The position numbers were made by a program, and so were the translations under genes. A model generated the notes under the pieces. That model made no database searches, was not told the DNA's origin, and saw only the letters and a program-made list of their open reading frames with translations. This document shows, piece by piece, positions 22,518 to 34,855 of a stretch of DNA of 64,000 bases (the first letter of the stretch is position 1; every line of letters begins with the position of its first letter). The stretch is from contig NC_053114.1 in NCBI RefSeq assembly GCF_010015445.1, positions 22,144,724 through 22,208,723 of the forward strand, written 5' to 3'. Source of the stretch: Perca fluviatilis (lineage: Eukaryota > Chordata > Actinopteri > Perciformes > Percidae).

Positions 22518-25500
22518 ACATTCCCATCTGAACCAGAGACCTAACCGCGCTTAGAGCTGGACATGCACATTTATGTCATATTATAACACAAACCTCTCCT
22601 ATGTATTATGTTTATGTGCAAAACATTACAATAGTGATTTATGTTTACTGGTACCATTTAGGTCCAATGAAAGATGTCATATGATATCATACAACAAAAT
22701 ATAAAGTGTGTGTAAGTCAAGATGATGGATGCAGGCAAAGAAAGCATATCACTTCGACATTGGAAGCCAGGGTTTTTATACTGAAAACAGAGGATTGGGA
22801 ACTGATGTTTTAAATAGACACCACTCCATTACAAAATACCTTTTTTGTCCCTGATCCCAATTCTATGGATCAGCAACGTCCCTACTTCAAACTGCAGTTT
22901 TCATAAGAGTTGATTCAATAATTAAGGATAAATATTATCTAATTTTCCAGTAGGATATATAAGTTATGAAGCTTTATAACTTTAAAGCTTTAGCATACTA
23001 AAGATTGACACAGGCTTTCATTCCGTTTATGCAAAATGTCACAACACAGTGGTCTTGTTGAAGTGAATAAGAGCTGCTTTTTTAAACACAATGCTAAGGT
23101 TTGGCCGTGGCCTTAGTTGAAGTGTTTCAAACTTGGAAGAACAACTTTAATTGCAACAGCAGAAACGGTCCAACACTACAAAATAAAGCCTCCAAAACAG
23201 TGTTGAAAGAACACTTCTCTAACAATGTGTAAGGGGAAAAAGGTGGGCTTTGATATTTGTGCAAATCAATGTATATTTTAAGCAACATACTGGAAAAAAA
23301 ACATCTTCCTTGGGTGGTATTTGTGGAGCACATGCGGTGGCCTGTAAAAAGATTTATTTGTTCCATTTACATATTATTTGACTTCCAAAAAGAGCTTTCT
23401 ATTATTTAAGTCATGTTTAATTATCAAATCACTTGCCTCATTTTGAGACAGGAAAATCCCTGGAGTGAGCATCATGTCACCATGTCTGGGTTGCTACATT
23501 AGACAAAAGTAAAACTAAGGATGGGTGAAAGATTGAAATGTAAATGAGGGAAATTAACTTTTATGGTTGCTGTGGCAACCCCGCATCTTCCACAGATCTA
23601 CACACCAACAGAGCTAGGGGGAACATATTAGAACAGGTTAGAGACAAGTCGGGACCAGAAAATGGATTTGTTTGTAGTATGTGTATGGCTTTATTACCAG
23701 AACAGATGCAGGCCCCTGCAAGGAGGGAGACAAATACATGTCAGTATGTGGATTGTGCTTGCATTTTTCAAATATATTGTACTATAAGAAGAAGATGGAA
23801 AGTGTATGGTTACTTTGTAAAAAGCTTAAAAAGTCACTGCCAGATTTGTAGATTGCTAAAGAGTTGAGTTGCCAGTGAGACAAGAAGTGTATTACACAAA
23901 TAATCAAATCTTTTTGAGTATGAGAAAAAAGTTAGACTTTATACTATTTAGATAACAGGGACCTTTCAGAGAGATTTAACAGGAATCTTATTTCAGCATC
24001 CACAACTGACTGGTTAACATTGTGAACAGCATTTCCTGAATATAGTGTTGGAATAGTTATGCATTTTAGTTTTTAATTACCAAAGAGAGAAATAGTGTGA
24101 CCTTCCTAAAGCATGGAGACAAGTTACACCAAGGAGGCTAGGGTTGATGGTTGATCGTATAAAGAATTTGACCCAAAATACTGAGATTTACATCCTGTCT
24201 GCTACCACCAGTCAATGTTGGTTTCTTTTTCTTAATCTTAACCAAGTATTAATAAATTGCCTAAACACAGACATACTTTAACTAGACTTTAACCAGACTA
24301 AATAGCACTGACAACAACAACCTATTTTTTGCTTTAGGTAGGCTTGCTGTCGTCGAAGGTGATGATGCTTTTCCACTTTGCGTCGTATAATAAGATGAAG
24401 TCTGTCCCTGTTGAACCTTAGGTAATCCTTTGTTTTTCCACCTGTCTCAATGGAAGTAGTAAATGTAGCACTCCTCAGAGAGTGAGCTCTTCAGCTGAGC
24501 CTTGTTCATTACCCTGCTACTGTGCAGAGAGCTGTCTGGTAAATGGCTTTATAATGGCTCTTTGCTTCCACTGTAAGCTCCCTGCCCATTTTCTTCTGAA
24601 TTCTGATGCTCCTTGGTGCAAAGAACCGTGTGACTCAAAATTACTATTAGACTGCCAATAACACTGAACCTTGTATACTAACATTAAACCTTTTGGTCCA
24701 TTTAAATGCATCTATATTCAGTCCAAAGCTGGCCAGAACTATCTGAATTTATATATTAATTTGTTGCATTGGTATTAGAAGTCAGAGCTTGTTTTTATTC
24801 TGCAAAAGTAACCCAATATTAATACTGATCATCTCCTTGCCTCATTTCATTTTGCACACGCCCACACATACACACGTAAATGACCTATGCTCAGTCAGGT
24901 GATTATTGCTAGCTATTCATGAAGCTTTTTATAAGTATGATGCATGGTAAATATGTGATGAACTTAGTAGTCATAAAGAGTTCAAAATAAAGCATCCTGA
25001 GCACTTGAAATGCTCACATAAAAACAGGCTATTCAGTATTTCTGGGTTTAAACAGACATGCTACTTTATAATAATAAAGGTCATAACATAAAAACAAAAA
25101 ATTGAGGCAATGTAGATGTGAGTATTTACGTTGTCCTGAAATTTCATTTTCACTCTTTTGTATTCTGACACAGAAGTTACACAGATTAGTATAGTGCGTC
25201 AAAAATGTGTGTCTGTTTTGGTCGCTTACAATTTGTGTGACATACATTTGCAACTAACAGAGTTGTGAGCATTTAAACTCACTTAAATATTAATTGTTGC
25301 TCTTGAAAGAAAGAGTTTCATCGGTTTTATCCTTACAGCGTACCTGACTGTGGAATGAATTTAGGACTAGCAGGAGCTTCAAACTTCCACACCACAGTAA
25401 GCAGTTTTTTAAAGTTTTGAAGACTTTGAAGTAAGCGATGGATGGTGCCTGCAAGCTGAATTCCTGATTTACTTGTTATCATTCAGAGGGTATTGTATAG

Positions 25501-25750
25501 GGCTTAATGCGGTCTCAGGCTGACTTGCAATTTATGTTTGCACAAAGCTGAGGTAGTGATGCTTTCTCTCATACTGTCAAAATAACTAGTACTGCTTTCA
25601 TTCATGAGCATTTGAAAAAATTTATCACAAATACTTTTTATGGCACAAAACAACTACATTTTCCTGAGGGATTCCATTTAAAGAAATACCCAGGCCATTC
25701 ATATTACTACTGCTAGAAAGCTGCTGACACAGGTCAGTACGTGTAAAACG
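22518..25750. other. Intergenic, no gene recognised
   Basis: This is 3.2 kb of AT-rich sequence. The longest open frame (23544-23867, +) lacks any recognisable domain, and its upper part is low-complexity in codon choice. No TIRs were noticed. Confidence 0.5.
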
Positions 25751-25756
25751 TTTGTT

Positions 25757-25764
<8 letters not shown>

Positions 25765-25796
<32 letters not shown>
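25765..25796. repeat. (TA)n microsatellite
   Basis: About 32 bp of alternating TA after a short TG stretch. Confidence 0.95.
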
Positions 25797-25801
<5 letters not shown>

Positions 25802-25951
25802 CCCTAATAAAAACATATCAACTGTAGTTGATGAAATGTGTCTAACCGTTAATCTAGGCCATGTGTGTTTCTGTCATTACTTTGGGATTCATATCATTTT
25901 TAAATGTCATAATTTCTCACAACGATACGCTTCAAACTATAACAAGACAAC

Positions 25952-27067
25952 GGGCCTTATCTTGCACTCAGCGCAATTGCCTTTGTACACCGACACATGT
26001 ATCATTCCTATTTTGCACCCGACGCACAGCGGACTTTTCCCTCCACAGACGCACGTCGGTAAATTAGGGAATGTATTTGCGCTCCCGGGGGCGGTTCAGC
26101 AAAAAGAGGAGGCGTGTTCCGGTGCAAACGTTACTTTGTGCTATTCTGCAGTTTCAGAAAACAATTCCGCCACTGTACAGGAAAAACCTGGTCTAAAGTC
26201 AGTGGCGCTAGTCTAAAGTCAGTAGCGCGATATTCAGATGCTATTTTAGGGGCGAATGCTTGGCCATAATGTAGCGTGTGCACAACGTGCAACACTTCTC
26301 TCATCTTAATGGATGCAGCAGTTCCCATTTTTGCAAACCATACATAATTACAAAGGAAAATATTACTGAAAATGCGCTTCAGGTGTTTGGATAGATCAGG
26401 AGGCACTTTACAGTACAGTCCTCAAAAAGTCGGAGCATTGTTTGTGGCTTGTTATGATTTACACAACATTTCCATGAATCATGGATGTGTAAAAAATGAT
26501 GACATAAATGAGGAAATATCAGAGCACGTAGAGGCGTGATGTTGAACTATGGCGGGATCTGGTCCCGGAGATGTGCGATCGCTCCTGATGGAGCGGGTGG
26601 ACGGAGATGGAGTGGGGGGGAGGAGGAAGAGGCACAACAGGTGCAGGTGGTGCGTTTGGAGGTACGCTCCATGGCTGCAGCAATCCTCTCCAGACTTGAG
26701 GAGATGCGCCCGAGGGGCCGCAGCAACATTGCCCCCCGGCCAAGACGGGCATTTATTACTTTGCCGCATCTCGCATCGGCAGCTCCCGCTGGCGTACGCC
26801 AGGCAAATCCGCCGTCATAATAGCAATCCGCCATGGAACAAGCACGCCTGCTCTTAAAGGGAATGTGAGATGACGCTCTGATTGGTTTATTGCACGTTAC
26901 GCCCAAACCACAGCTAGCTACTTCAGACCAACCCATTTTAGATTTGCGTCGGGCGCAAGACTCATTTATCCCGCCGGTATAATAGCAACAGCGCCCGAGA
27001 TCCGCCCACAAAGCTACTTGCGTTTTGCGTTTCATACTTGCGTTTCAGATCGTTAAAATAGGGCCCT
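25952..27067. mobile_element. Harbinger-like element with GC-rich core
   Basis: The left end GGGCCTTATCTTGCACTCAG and the right end (inverse) GGGCCCTATTTTAACGATCT are related TIRs known from fish Harbinger-type MITEs. Subterminal GCAAG/CGTTT-rich segments also correspond. The centre (26530-26830) is GC-rich against an AT-rich surround and holds overlapping frames on both strands. One + frame contains EVRSMAAAILSRLEEMRP, which resembles the C-terminal coiled segment of the Harbinger Myb-like protein. It is non-autonomous. Confidence 0.5.
26536..26820 (+). pseudogene. Possible Harbinger Myb-like protein C-terminal remnant
   Basis: A 94-codon frame with an acidic run (GGEEEEAQQ), then EVRSMAAAILSRLEEMRPRG and a basic tail. 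The helix and its place inside a Harbinger-like element suggest the end of the Myb-like protein. Several other frames are open over the same GC-rich stretch, so the choice of frame is weakly supported. Confidence 0.3.
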
Positions 27068-29247
27068 AAAAGTCTACAGCCATGCTAGCAGCTCTGTGAG
27101 ACTATTATTCACGATTTAGCCTACATTTATTCTATTGACACTTTTGAGATTTTCATACTCTTACTGAGTGGGAACATTGTACATTATGAGACAAACACTT
27201 TCTGCAGAATGTTAACCTTGACTGAAAACAGAAGCATGGCCATGGGTGTTTATTTTTTCCTCAGTGTGTCCCTGCTTGTCTCACTACAGTCTAGACTCAA
27301 ACAAATCATATAGTAAGACAAATTCAAAAATAGCCACAGCTAAAGCCAATATCAACCATGCTGCTTTAGTTTCAACTTTCCTTTTACTGTAATGAAGTCA
27401 TATCATGGTGTTTCATATCCCAAAGCCATAAGAGAGCCCATTTCAAAAGGCCTTGATTCATTATACTGCAGTTTTCTGTCTTTTCCAGACAATCAATAGA
27501 CGCTATCAGGTAAACAGATATTACTGGCAAGTGTCTAAACTGAATTATATGGGTCTTGTCGCCCAATTCAGACAAATGGCGTTTTGAATAATTTTACTGA
27601 GGAAATCAGAACTTTTATTTTTCTCTCTTAAACCAGTAGTGTCTTGTAAAATGTTCGGTAACGGTACATGCAATTCTATTTTACTTTACCTTGGTATGAA
27701 GTACAGACTGCTTTTATTTCTCACAATACATGCACAATTACAACACATGCACGCACGCACGCGTGCCCATAGACTCATGTTCCCCTCAGGATGAATTTTA
27801 TTCACTATGGTAAAGCCTTCAATTTTCATCTTGCATCATCAACAGGTCAAACATTTTCAAATACCTGCAAAACTAAATTACATTACCATTAGCCTCAGCT
27901 GTTCTTGGTGCTTAGTGCTAACTAGCAAACATTAGCATGCTAACAAGCTAAACTAAAATGGTGAACACCATTACACCTGCATTATATTCACATATATTAG
28001 GCTATATGTCTCAGGATCATATTGAAACATGTGTTACAACTACAGTGGTATCATTTTGTGCTTTATGTGCCTCTTGTACAAATATCACATTTCTGGACAT
28101 GCAAAATACAACCCATTCTTAAGTGAAGGAAGAATTGGTTGTGAAGCGGCAGCCTAGTGTCTTGCATAATGGAATTGGCAAGTTACTGATGCACTGTGTT
28201 TTACTTTTAAGTACACATTCAATATTCTGGTTGCACTGTACAATTTCCATTACTTGGTGAGCTGCATGGATTTACCCCTGCCTCATTTTTGGATTTGCTG
28301 TGCAAGCTCATAGGCATCATTGGCTTTAATGAAATATGGCCATGAGTTCTTTGTGTAGGCAGTGGAAGAATTTTTCCAATTTATAATGATTCCACACTGA
28401 TGCATATTTTCCTATAATATAGTCAGGCAGAAAAGTACAGAGAGAGAGAGGTAACAGCCTGAGATAGCTCAGATTAAAAGCACTACAGCTAAGGCTTTAT
28501 TTAAGGGTAAATGCACATAAACCTCTGAAAATCTGTAATGCTGCTTGCTTACACACACCACCCCCAGAGCAAATATGCATATTACACTTTCTTGTATTAA
28601 TTCTTGGATTACTGGTTTAAATGTTTTCTTTTTTTTCTGCGCTTAAGCTAGCAACAAGCCATGTAGGACACTTAATTGTTGGTTAACTAGGACTATTTTG
28701 TTGTACTTTGTGCTCATTTTAGAGAATGCCTTGGAGGATGACAGCTGATGCATGTAAATTTAGACCTAAAATATTCTTTTCTTCCTTCCTTTGCAAGTAA
28801 TGCAAGCAATTCATAAAAATTTCTATTTCTGTGTTGTGGCTAACAGGTTGTTATTTATAATTTTTTTTGATTAGCAGCCAGTGCCAAAACGTACCATATC
28901 TATTGTAAAGTAGCAATGCAAGCATGTAGAATCCATTCCCATAAGGCTTTGTCAACAGAGATCAGCTCATAATAAGAATGACAGATACAGAAAATTAATG
29001 AATGATTCGACAAAGACAGAATTATGACTCATTATTTTGGAGAAACAAAGTGTACAGAATATGGTTTGTATTATGCGAGTTTAGTCTGTTCCTGGTACCT
29101 TATGGGCTGTTCAACATAAGTGCAAATAATAAAAAAAAAATATTATTTGAAAAGATTCACAGGGGTTTTGTTAGGGGGCGTGTTGTTTCAGGTACTGTTG
29201 AAAAGATTAAATGCAATCCGGTTTAATAGATCATAAGTTTTAGAAAG
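27068..29247. other. Intergenic, no gene recognised
   Basis: AT-rich sequence with short frames only. A run of CACG repeats lies near 27749-27763 and a short GA repeat near 28439-28450. Confidence 0.5.
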
Positions 29248-29522
29248 CTCAGACCTAGGGCTGGGTAATATGGCAAAAAATATGATCACGATAATTTTTC
29301 CATATTGATCAATATCGATATTTATCACAATATATAATTTGATAATGCTGCCAGTTTGAAGAGTATCCTGATAATAACTGATGCCTGAAGAAACCAGAGG
29401 GTTCATTAGTTTAACTTCAGAATACATTTTATTAACATAAAAAATAGAATAACATAATGTAACATTTAACTGTGCAAACACAGCTTGGTTTAGAATATAT
29501 TTTGTGACATAAGAATATCTTA

Positions 29523-29735
29523 TTATATCTTGGTTGACACCGACCAACGGCATATTTTGCAGACAGTGTTAATCTGCGCTTCGTCACTTTTGAGATATCC
29601 AAACCACTTCCATATAATTGACGTCTTGTTACCTTTTTTGTCAACAATTTCCTCAGCTTTGGAGGATAACACAGGTTCACATCCACTGCTTCTTTTGTGC
29701 CCCTCGGTTCCACTCATTTCTTCCATTTTCTTCAC
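29523..29735 (-). pseudogene. hAT transposase BED zinc-finger remnant
   Basis: The - strand frame carries KTSIIWKWFGYLKSDEAQ then NTVCKICRWSVSTK. The W-x-W-F start and the C-x-x-C pair are the first half of a BED finger, the DNA-binding N-terminus of hAT transposases. The frame stops before the histidine half, and no RNase-H-like core follows. It lies about 270 bp inside the element's left end. Confidence 0.55.
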
Positions 29736-30252
29736 CGCCGGTGACAGTCAGCGGGTTCCAGAAGTAAAAATACAATTCTCCATTGACAATTTGGAGTATA
29801 AGCCATAAAATGATAACCGTCGATGGTAGACTTAAAACCAGCATGCCGACATGACTAAGCGAGTCTATATAATCATATAGACCCCAAAAATCATGGGGCA
29901 CCAACCTTGTTTTGAGATAAAGGTCTTTTATTCACGATGTCTTGGATAAGTACTTCATTACCCACAATCCTGAACAATCCCACAGTGACGCCTCGGATTG
30001 GTGGAACTCATGCTGGGGAGGAGGGGGAGGAGGGGATGACGAACCGTCACGAGGATTTACGACACTGCACGAATCACGATCTGTTCTACGCTTCTGCCGT
30101 TAGCCTCCGCCGGGAAGCTAACGTTAGTTTAGCTAACAGCTATTTCGGCTAACCGCTAGCGGACAGCTTGATTCAGTGTAAAATAACATTAACTCAAACT
30201 AAACACTGGGGAAAGCAGGCTACAACTGATGTAACAACCATTATATATTTTA

Positions 30253-31143
30253 CAGTTTTTTTCGATTGCTAAACGACAGTGGGCACAACTGGAGTCACAT
30301 GTGCAAAACTCTAACTACAGTCTGCACAGCAGCAGTTCATGTGGACCAAACTCTAGTTCATTTTTCATTGCTTGAACACAGTTTTCAAAACTCTACACAC
30401 TTATCCCATCACTTTAACCACAACGTGCACAACACTGTAGATTTACAGCACTTTGTTCAAATGCTAACACACTGTTGTCAAAACTGTAAACCACACATTC
30501 AAAACAGAATAGATTTCAGTCTGGTGCCTATCAAACACTGCTGATTGCAATTTTAGCTGAAAGCCTAAGCAAGTGTCTTATTTTAGACTAGTTAGTGAAC
30601 ATATATGGTATTTATACAGAGAAAGCTCAGAAACACATGATGCTGGAGAGAGGCAGGATTAGTCACACTATTCGTTGGTACTGTTATGTACCTTTAGTTT
30701 TTTTTCATCCAGCAATTCCATAAATTACTAGAGACAAAATACTTTATTGAAGAAAACTGCTGATTTTCATTCCTTCTTGTTTACCTTATGTAAAAATTGG
30801 TATGTTATACAATCTATATTTTTTCCTTAAATAAACTGTTGAATATTGTCAAGTCACTCAAATTGTTCAAACTGTAAAGATGAAAAAGTTTGTAATTTCT
30901 GTATTGGTGTTTGATGCTAGTGTTTTTACCCTCAGTGTGTTCTGAGTGACAGTGTGTGTTATCTCAGTGAGGCCTGTGCATACTGTTTGAGACGTGTGTA
31001 AAGAGTTGTGTTGCTTTGAATGAGTTTTGCAGGTGACGTGAACTGTTTAGCTCAGGTGACTGTAGGTAGTGCAGACTGTAGTTTGAGTTTTGCACATGTG
31101 ACTCCAGTTGTGCCCACTGTCGTTTAGCAATCGGAAAAAACTG
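30253..31143. mobile_element. Tc1/mariner-like MITE nested in hAT
   Basis: The ends CAGTTTTTTTCGATTGCTAA and (inverse) CAGTTTTTTCCGATTGCTAA are flanked by TA at 30251-30252 and 31144-31145. The inverse repeat runs about 75 bp with few mismatches (ACGACAGTGGGCACAACTGG, AGTCACATGTGCAAAACTC). No transposase was recognised inside. Confidence 0.75.
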
Positions 31144-31916
31144 TAACGGTTATTTTCAGGTTTTATTTTGAGGGTCTGTTAAAGTTATGTTGTCTCAGCT
31201 AGCGGTTAGCCGAATTAGCCGTTAGCTAAACTAATGTAGCTTCCTTTATTCAGTGGTGCGCGGTGGTTTATGAGATGAGTAGTTCCTTCGCTTTGAAATG
31301 ACGATATGTACACAGTCTTGTACCTTTGACTTTTTTTGGATTTTGTGTTCGTTTTTTCACTCGAAATGGTACGTTGTATGCATACGAGTCACGTACCATC
31401 TGGTTAGCCTAATGCATGGTCTAAAACTCTTTATGTACGGATTTTTCCAGACGTCAATGGGAGAAATGAATGGGAAATTTACTTCCGGAACCCAAGGTCT
31501 CTCAGAGGAGAGACATGACTGTTGAGCTCTATGCTCTGCGTAGGAAATGGGCGTGTACTTTGGCGTGCAAGCAAAAAACTGCTTCTTCTTCTTCTACTAC
31601 TACTGATGTTTTTTTGGTGGTTGGCAAATAACATTTGGTGCTCATTACCGCCACCTTCTGAAATGGAATGGCGTTGTGTGATAGGCTGTTAGATGTATCC
31701 ATATAAAGTAAAATATGTCCAAAGTTAATCATCGTTATCGATCTGAATTTTATCGCGATCCCATATCAAGATAGTTTTATCGCCCAGCCCTACTCCGACC
31801 CAAAAACACTGCACAACAGTTTAAACTAAGAGACATAACTCTGTAATGTCATCCCTGCTGCAATAATTTCATCTCTTAACTTAAAGGGATACTTTGCAGT
31901 GGCAGTGCAAAGTATA

Positions 31917-33013
31917 CACTCACCTAAAGGATTATTAGGAACACCCTACTAATACCGTGTTTGACCCCCTTTCGCCTTCAGAACTGCCTTAATTCTTGGT
32001 GGCATTGATTCAACAAGGTGCTGGAAGCATTCTTTAGAAATGTTGGCCCATATTGATAGGAGAGCATCTTGCAGTTGATGGAGATTTGTGAGATGCACAT
32101 CCAGGGCACAAAGCTCCCGTTCCATCACATCCCAAAGAAATTTGAAATGATTTGAGCTTTGTGAGATGGTGCATTATCCTGATGGAAGGAGCCATCAGAG
32201 GATGGGTACATGGTGGTCATAAAGGGATGGACATGGTCAGAAACAATGCTCAGGTAGGCTGTGGCATTTAAACGATGCCCAATTGGTACTAAGGGGCCTA
32301 AAGTGTGCCAAGAAAACATCCCCCACACCATTACATCACCACCACCAGCCTGCACAGTGGTAACAAGGCATGACGGATCCATGTTCTCATTCTGTTTACG
32401 CCAAATTCTGACTCTACCATGAATGTCTTCAACTGTCCAATTTTGGTAAGCTCGTGCAAATTGTAGCCCCATTTTCCTATTTTCAGTGGAGATGAGTGGT
32501 ACCCGGTGGGGTCTTCTGCTGGTGTAGCCCATCCACCTCAAGGTTGTGCGTGTTGTGGCTTCACAAATGCTTTGCTGCATACCTCGGTTGTAACGAGTGG
32601 TTATTTGAGTCAAAGTTGATCTTCTATCAGCTGGAATCAATCGGCCCATTCTCCTCTGACCTCTAACATCAGCAAGGCATTTTCGCCCCCCAGGACTGCA
32701 GCATCCTGGATGTTTTTCCTTTTTCAGACCATTCTTTGGAAACCCTACAAATGGTTGTGTGTGAAAATCCCAGGAACTAAGCAGATTGGGAAATACTCAG
32801 ACCAGCCCGTCTGGCACCAATAACCATGCCACGCTCAAAGTTGCTTAGATCACCTTTCTTTCCCATTCTGACATTCAGTTTGGAGTTCAGGAGATTGTCT
32901 AGACCTGGACCACGCCCCAAATGCATTGAAGCAGCTGCCATGTGATTGGTTGATTAGATAATTGCATTAACGAGAAATCTTGCAGGTGTTCCTAATAATC
33001 TTTAAGGTGAGTG
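31917..33013 (-). mobile_element. Tc1-like transposon, internally deleted
   Basis: Both termini are present: CACTCACCTAAAGGATTATT and (inverse) CACTCACCTTAAAGATTATT, each flanked by TA (31915-31916 and 33014-33015). The length is about 1.1 kb. The transposase is on the - strand and has lost part of its catalytic domain (see its entry). With both TIRs kept, it could in principle still serve as a substrate in trans. Confidence 0.85.
32008..32890 (-). pseudogene. Tc1-like transposase lacking the third catalytic acid
   Basis: The longest - frame, 32125-32649, contains RWMGYTSRRPHRVPLIS, RVRIWRKQNENMDPS, QAGGGDVMVWGMFSWHTLGP and SFHQDNAPSHKA. The second catalytic D is therefore present (HQDN). 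The region that normally carries the first D (a W-S-D-E-type motif) is missing between EDIHGRV and WRK-like sequence. After NFF the frame jumps directly to the post-catalytic part (WDVMEREL, then KECFQHLVESMPPRIKAVL and KGGQTRY, ending near 31960-31970), read in another frame. The SPDLNPIE segment with the third acid is deleted. Confidence 0.75.
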
Positions 33014-33015
33014 TA

Positions 33016-34159
33016 CATTATAGCCTATCAGTGTCAGTAACGTTACCTACCTTCACATGTTGCGGGCAGAGTTGCCGACATAATATTCTCCTCCTGCAAG
33101 CAGACTGATGCTGATTCACCTTCAACAACAAAAAATGTAACAGCACAGTTCACAGTTCCACATCCATTACGTCCAGTGTTTTGAAATGCAGCGCGGAAGT
33201 GAAGGCGAAACATTTTCAATGATGCAAGCACGCAATGACGTGCACTTGCTAGCCTGTTCCATTTAAGTGTTCTCCGAATGCTAAGGAGGAGCCTGGCCTA
33301 GCCTCTGAAGGACCAGTCCTACCAAGGAAGGATCCTTGACTTTGAGAAACGCCCTATCGATCTGCGCTTGATTGCTCTTCCTTCATCCTTCAACTACCCG
33401 GATGTCTGTCACAGTAACTTGAAATTGAATTTTTAAGTGTGAGAACTGAATGTGAAGATATATAGAGAGTTGAATTTTCAGTGAGGATTAATTTTTATTA
33501 GACTTCAGTTCCAAACGAATAAATTCAATTTCAAATTATACTATTCAGATTTTCAATACAATGATTGAAATTCAACAATTCAAATTCAAATATAAATGAT
33601 TCAAATTCAGTTTCTGGTGGCACATATTTCCGCCCATAAAATTATCCATTTATGTCCCTTCAAGTCCTGTTCATCTGCACACACTGCCATCACACAGAGG
33701 TGGTTTTAAATCAGCAAAATATCTCTTTACATTATCAAGTTAACAGTAGAAATACAATCAACCATGTTACAAAGTAAGGTGTCTGGAATGTTCACTTGCA
33801 CTTATGTGATTGGCCAACACAGGACCGTGCTGGATGATGTTGAACTGCATGCAGAAAAAGTTGAGCAAGGTTCAACATTTCTGTCAAACAAGCATGTGTG
33901 TTGTTTTTTTTGCCAGAGCCCTCTGTGTTGACACATGGCAGTCCCTCTGAAATGAAGGGCTGGGGCCTTAAGCATCATTTACACTATACTTGAAATTGAA
34001 CTATTACAAAAGATAGATAGGTATTTTAGATAATGTATAATGTAGGTTAGAAGTGCAGAACAGTACTAGCTACAGATGAATATGGAAAAATCGGGTTTTT
34101 AAAGCTAATTTAAAAACCCAGTTATCAGGGTTTATTATTTTTCATGCAGCTACCATCAA
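33016..34159. other. Intergenic, no gene recognised
   Basis: No coding motif. At 33420-33610 there is a run of loosely repeated AATTCAAT/ATTGAATT words, forming a low-complexity AT-rich patch. Confidence 0.45.
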
Positions 34160-34167
34160 CTGAAAAG

Positions 34168-34847
34168 TAGGGCTGGGTATCGTTCAGAATCTTTCGATCC
34201 AGTGCCAATTTCGATACCTCAGTTTCGATACCGATTCCTAACGATACTTTTTTTCAATACCATATGTTTTAAAATCCATTTCAACATCAACAAAAATACA
34301 TTAAACACAAAGCTTTTATTTTCCACCTTAATTCAGAATTCCACCTTAAGAATCAAAAGAGTTATCAAAATTAAAAAATTCTGGTAAAACTGCTCACTCA
34401 GAGTAACATTAATAAAATTGCATTGCCTTGCAAGCTCAGCCTGTCAGTCAGTCATCAGGGCAGAGAAACCACCGTTGTGGCTGCTTGTAAGATGAAGTGT
34501 AACGTCAACAGCACCGCGACCGCTTTCGGCTCGCCATTAATATCATATCGCAGCAAACGCTGTCTGCGTGAAAACTGTAACCACACTTGAAACCAACCGT
34601 GACTCTCTGTGACTTCAACAAAACTGCAGACAGTTTACTCCGTCCGCACCTCTCCGTGTGCGTGTGTGTCGGTCGGAGCTCCGCTCTGTGTCAATATGCA
34701 GAGAGGACAGATAAGCTTGCGCTTACGTGCTCAGACGCTTTTGGAACCGAAATTTGGCACCGAAAGATAAAGAATTTTTCGATACTCATAGGATTGGAGT
34801 ATTTTTTTCGATACCATAAAAGTATCGACGTTCGGTACCCAGCCCTA
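34168..34847. mobile_element. hAT MITE with perfect 8-bp duplication
   Basis: The ends TAGGGCTGGGTATCGTTC and (inverse) TAGGGCTGGGTACCGAAC are flanked by CTGAAAAG on both sides (34160-34167 and 34848-34855). At 680 bp it has no transposase remnant. Inner TTTCGATAC motifs are repeated near both ends. Confidence 0.9.
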
Positions 34848-34855
34848 CTGAAAAG

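Larger units (their letters stand above)
29256..31792. mobile_element. hAT element with nested MITE
   Basis: The ends TAGGGCTGGGTAATATGG and (inverse) TAGGGCTGGGCGATAAAA are flanked by near-identical 8-bp duplications, CTCAGACC (29248-29255) and CTCCGACC (31793-31800). A BED-finger coding remnant lies on the - strand near the left end. The rest of the transposase is missing, and an 891-bp Tc1/mariner-like MITE sits at 30253-31143. The inner TATCGATATT-type motifs are typical of fish hAT termini. Confidence 0.75.

Noticed and set aside
26547..27035. 162-codon open frame on the - strand
   Set aside because: It lies in a GC-rich MITE core where several frames are open by composition; no domain recognised.
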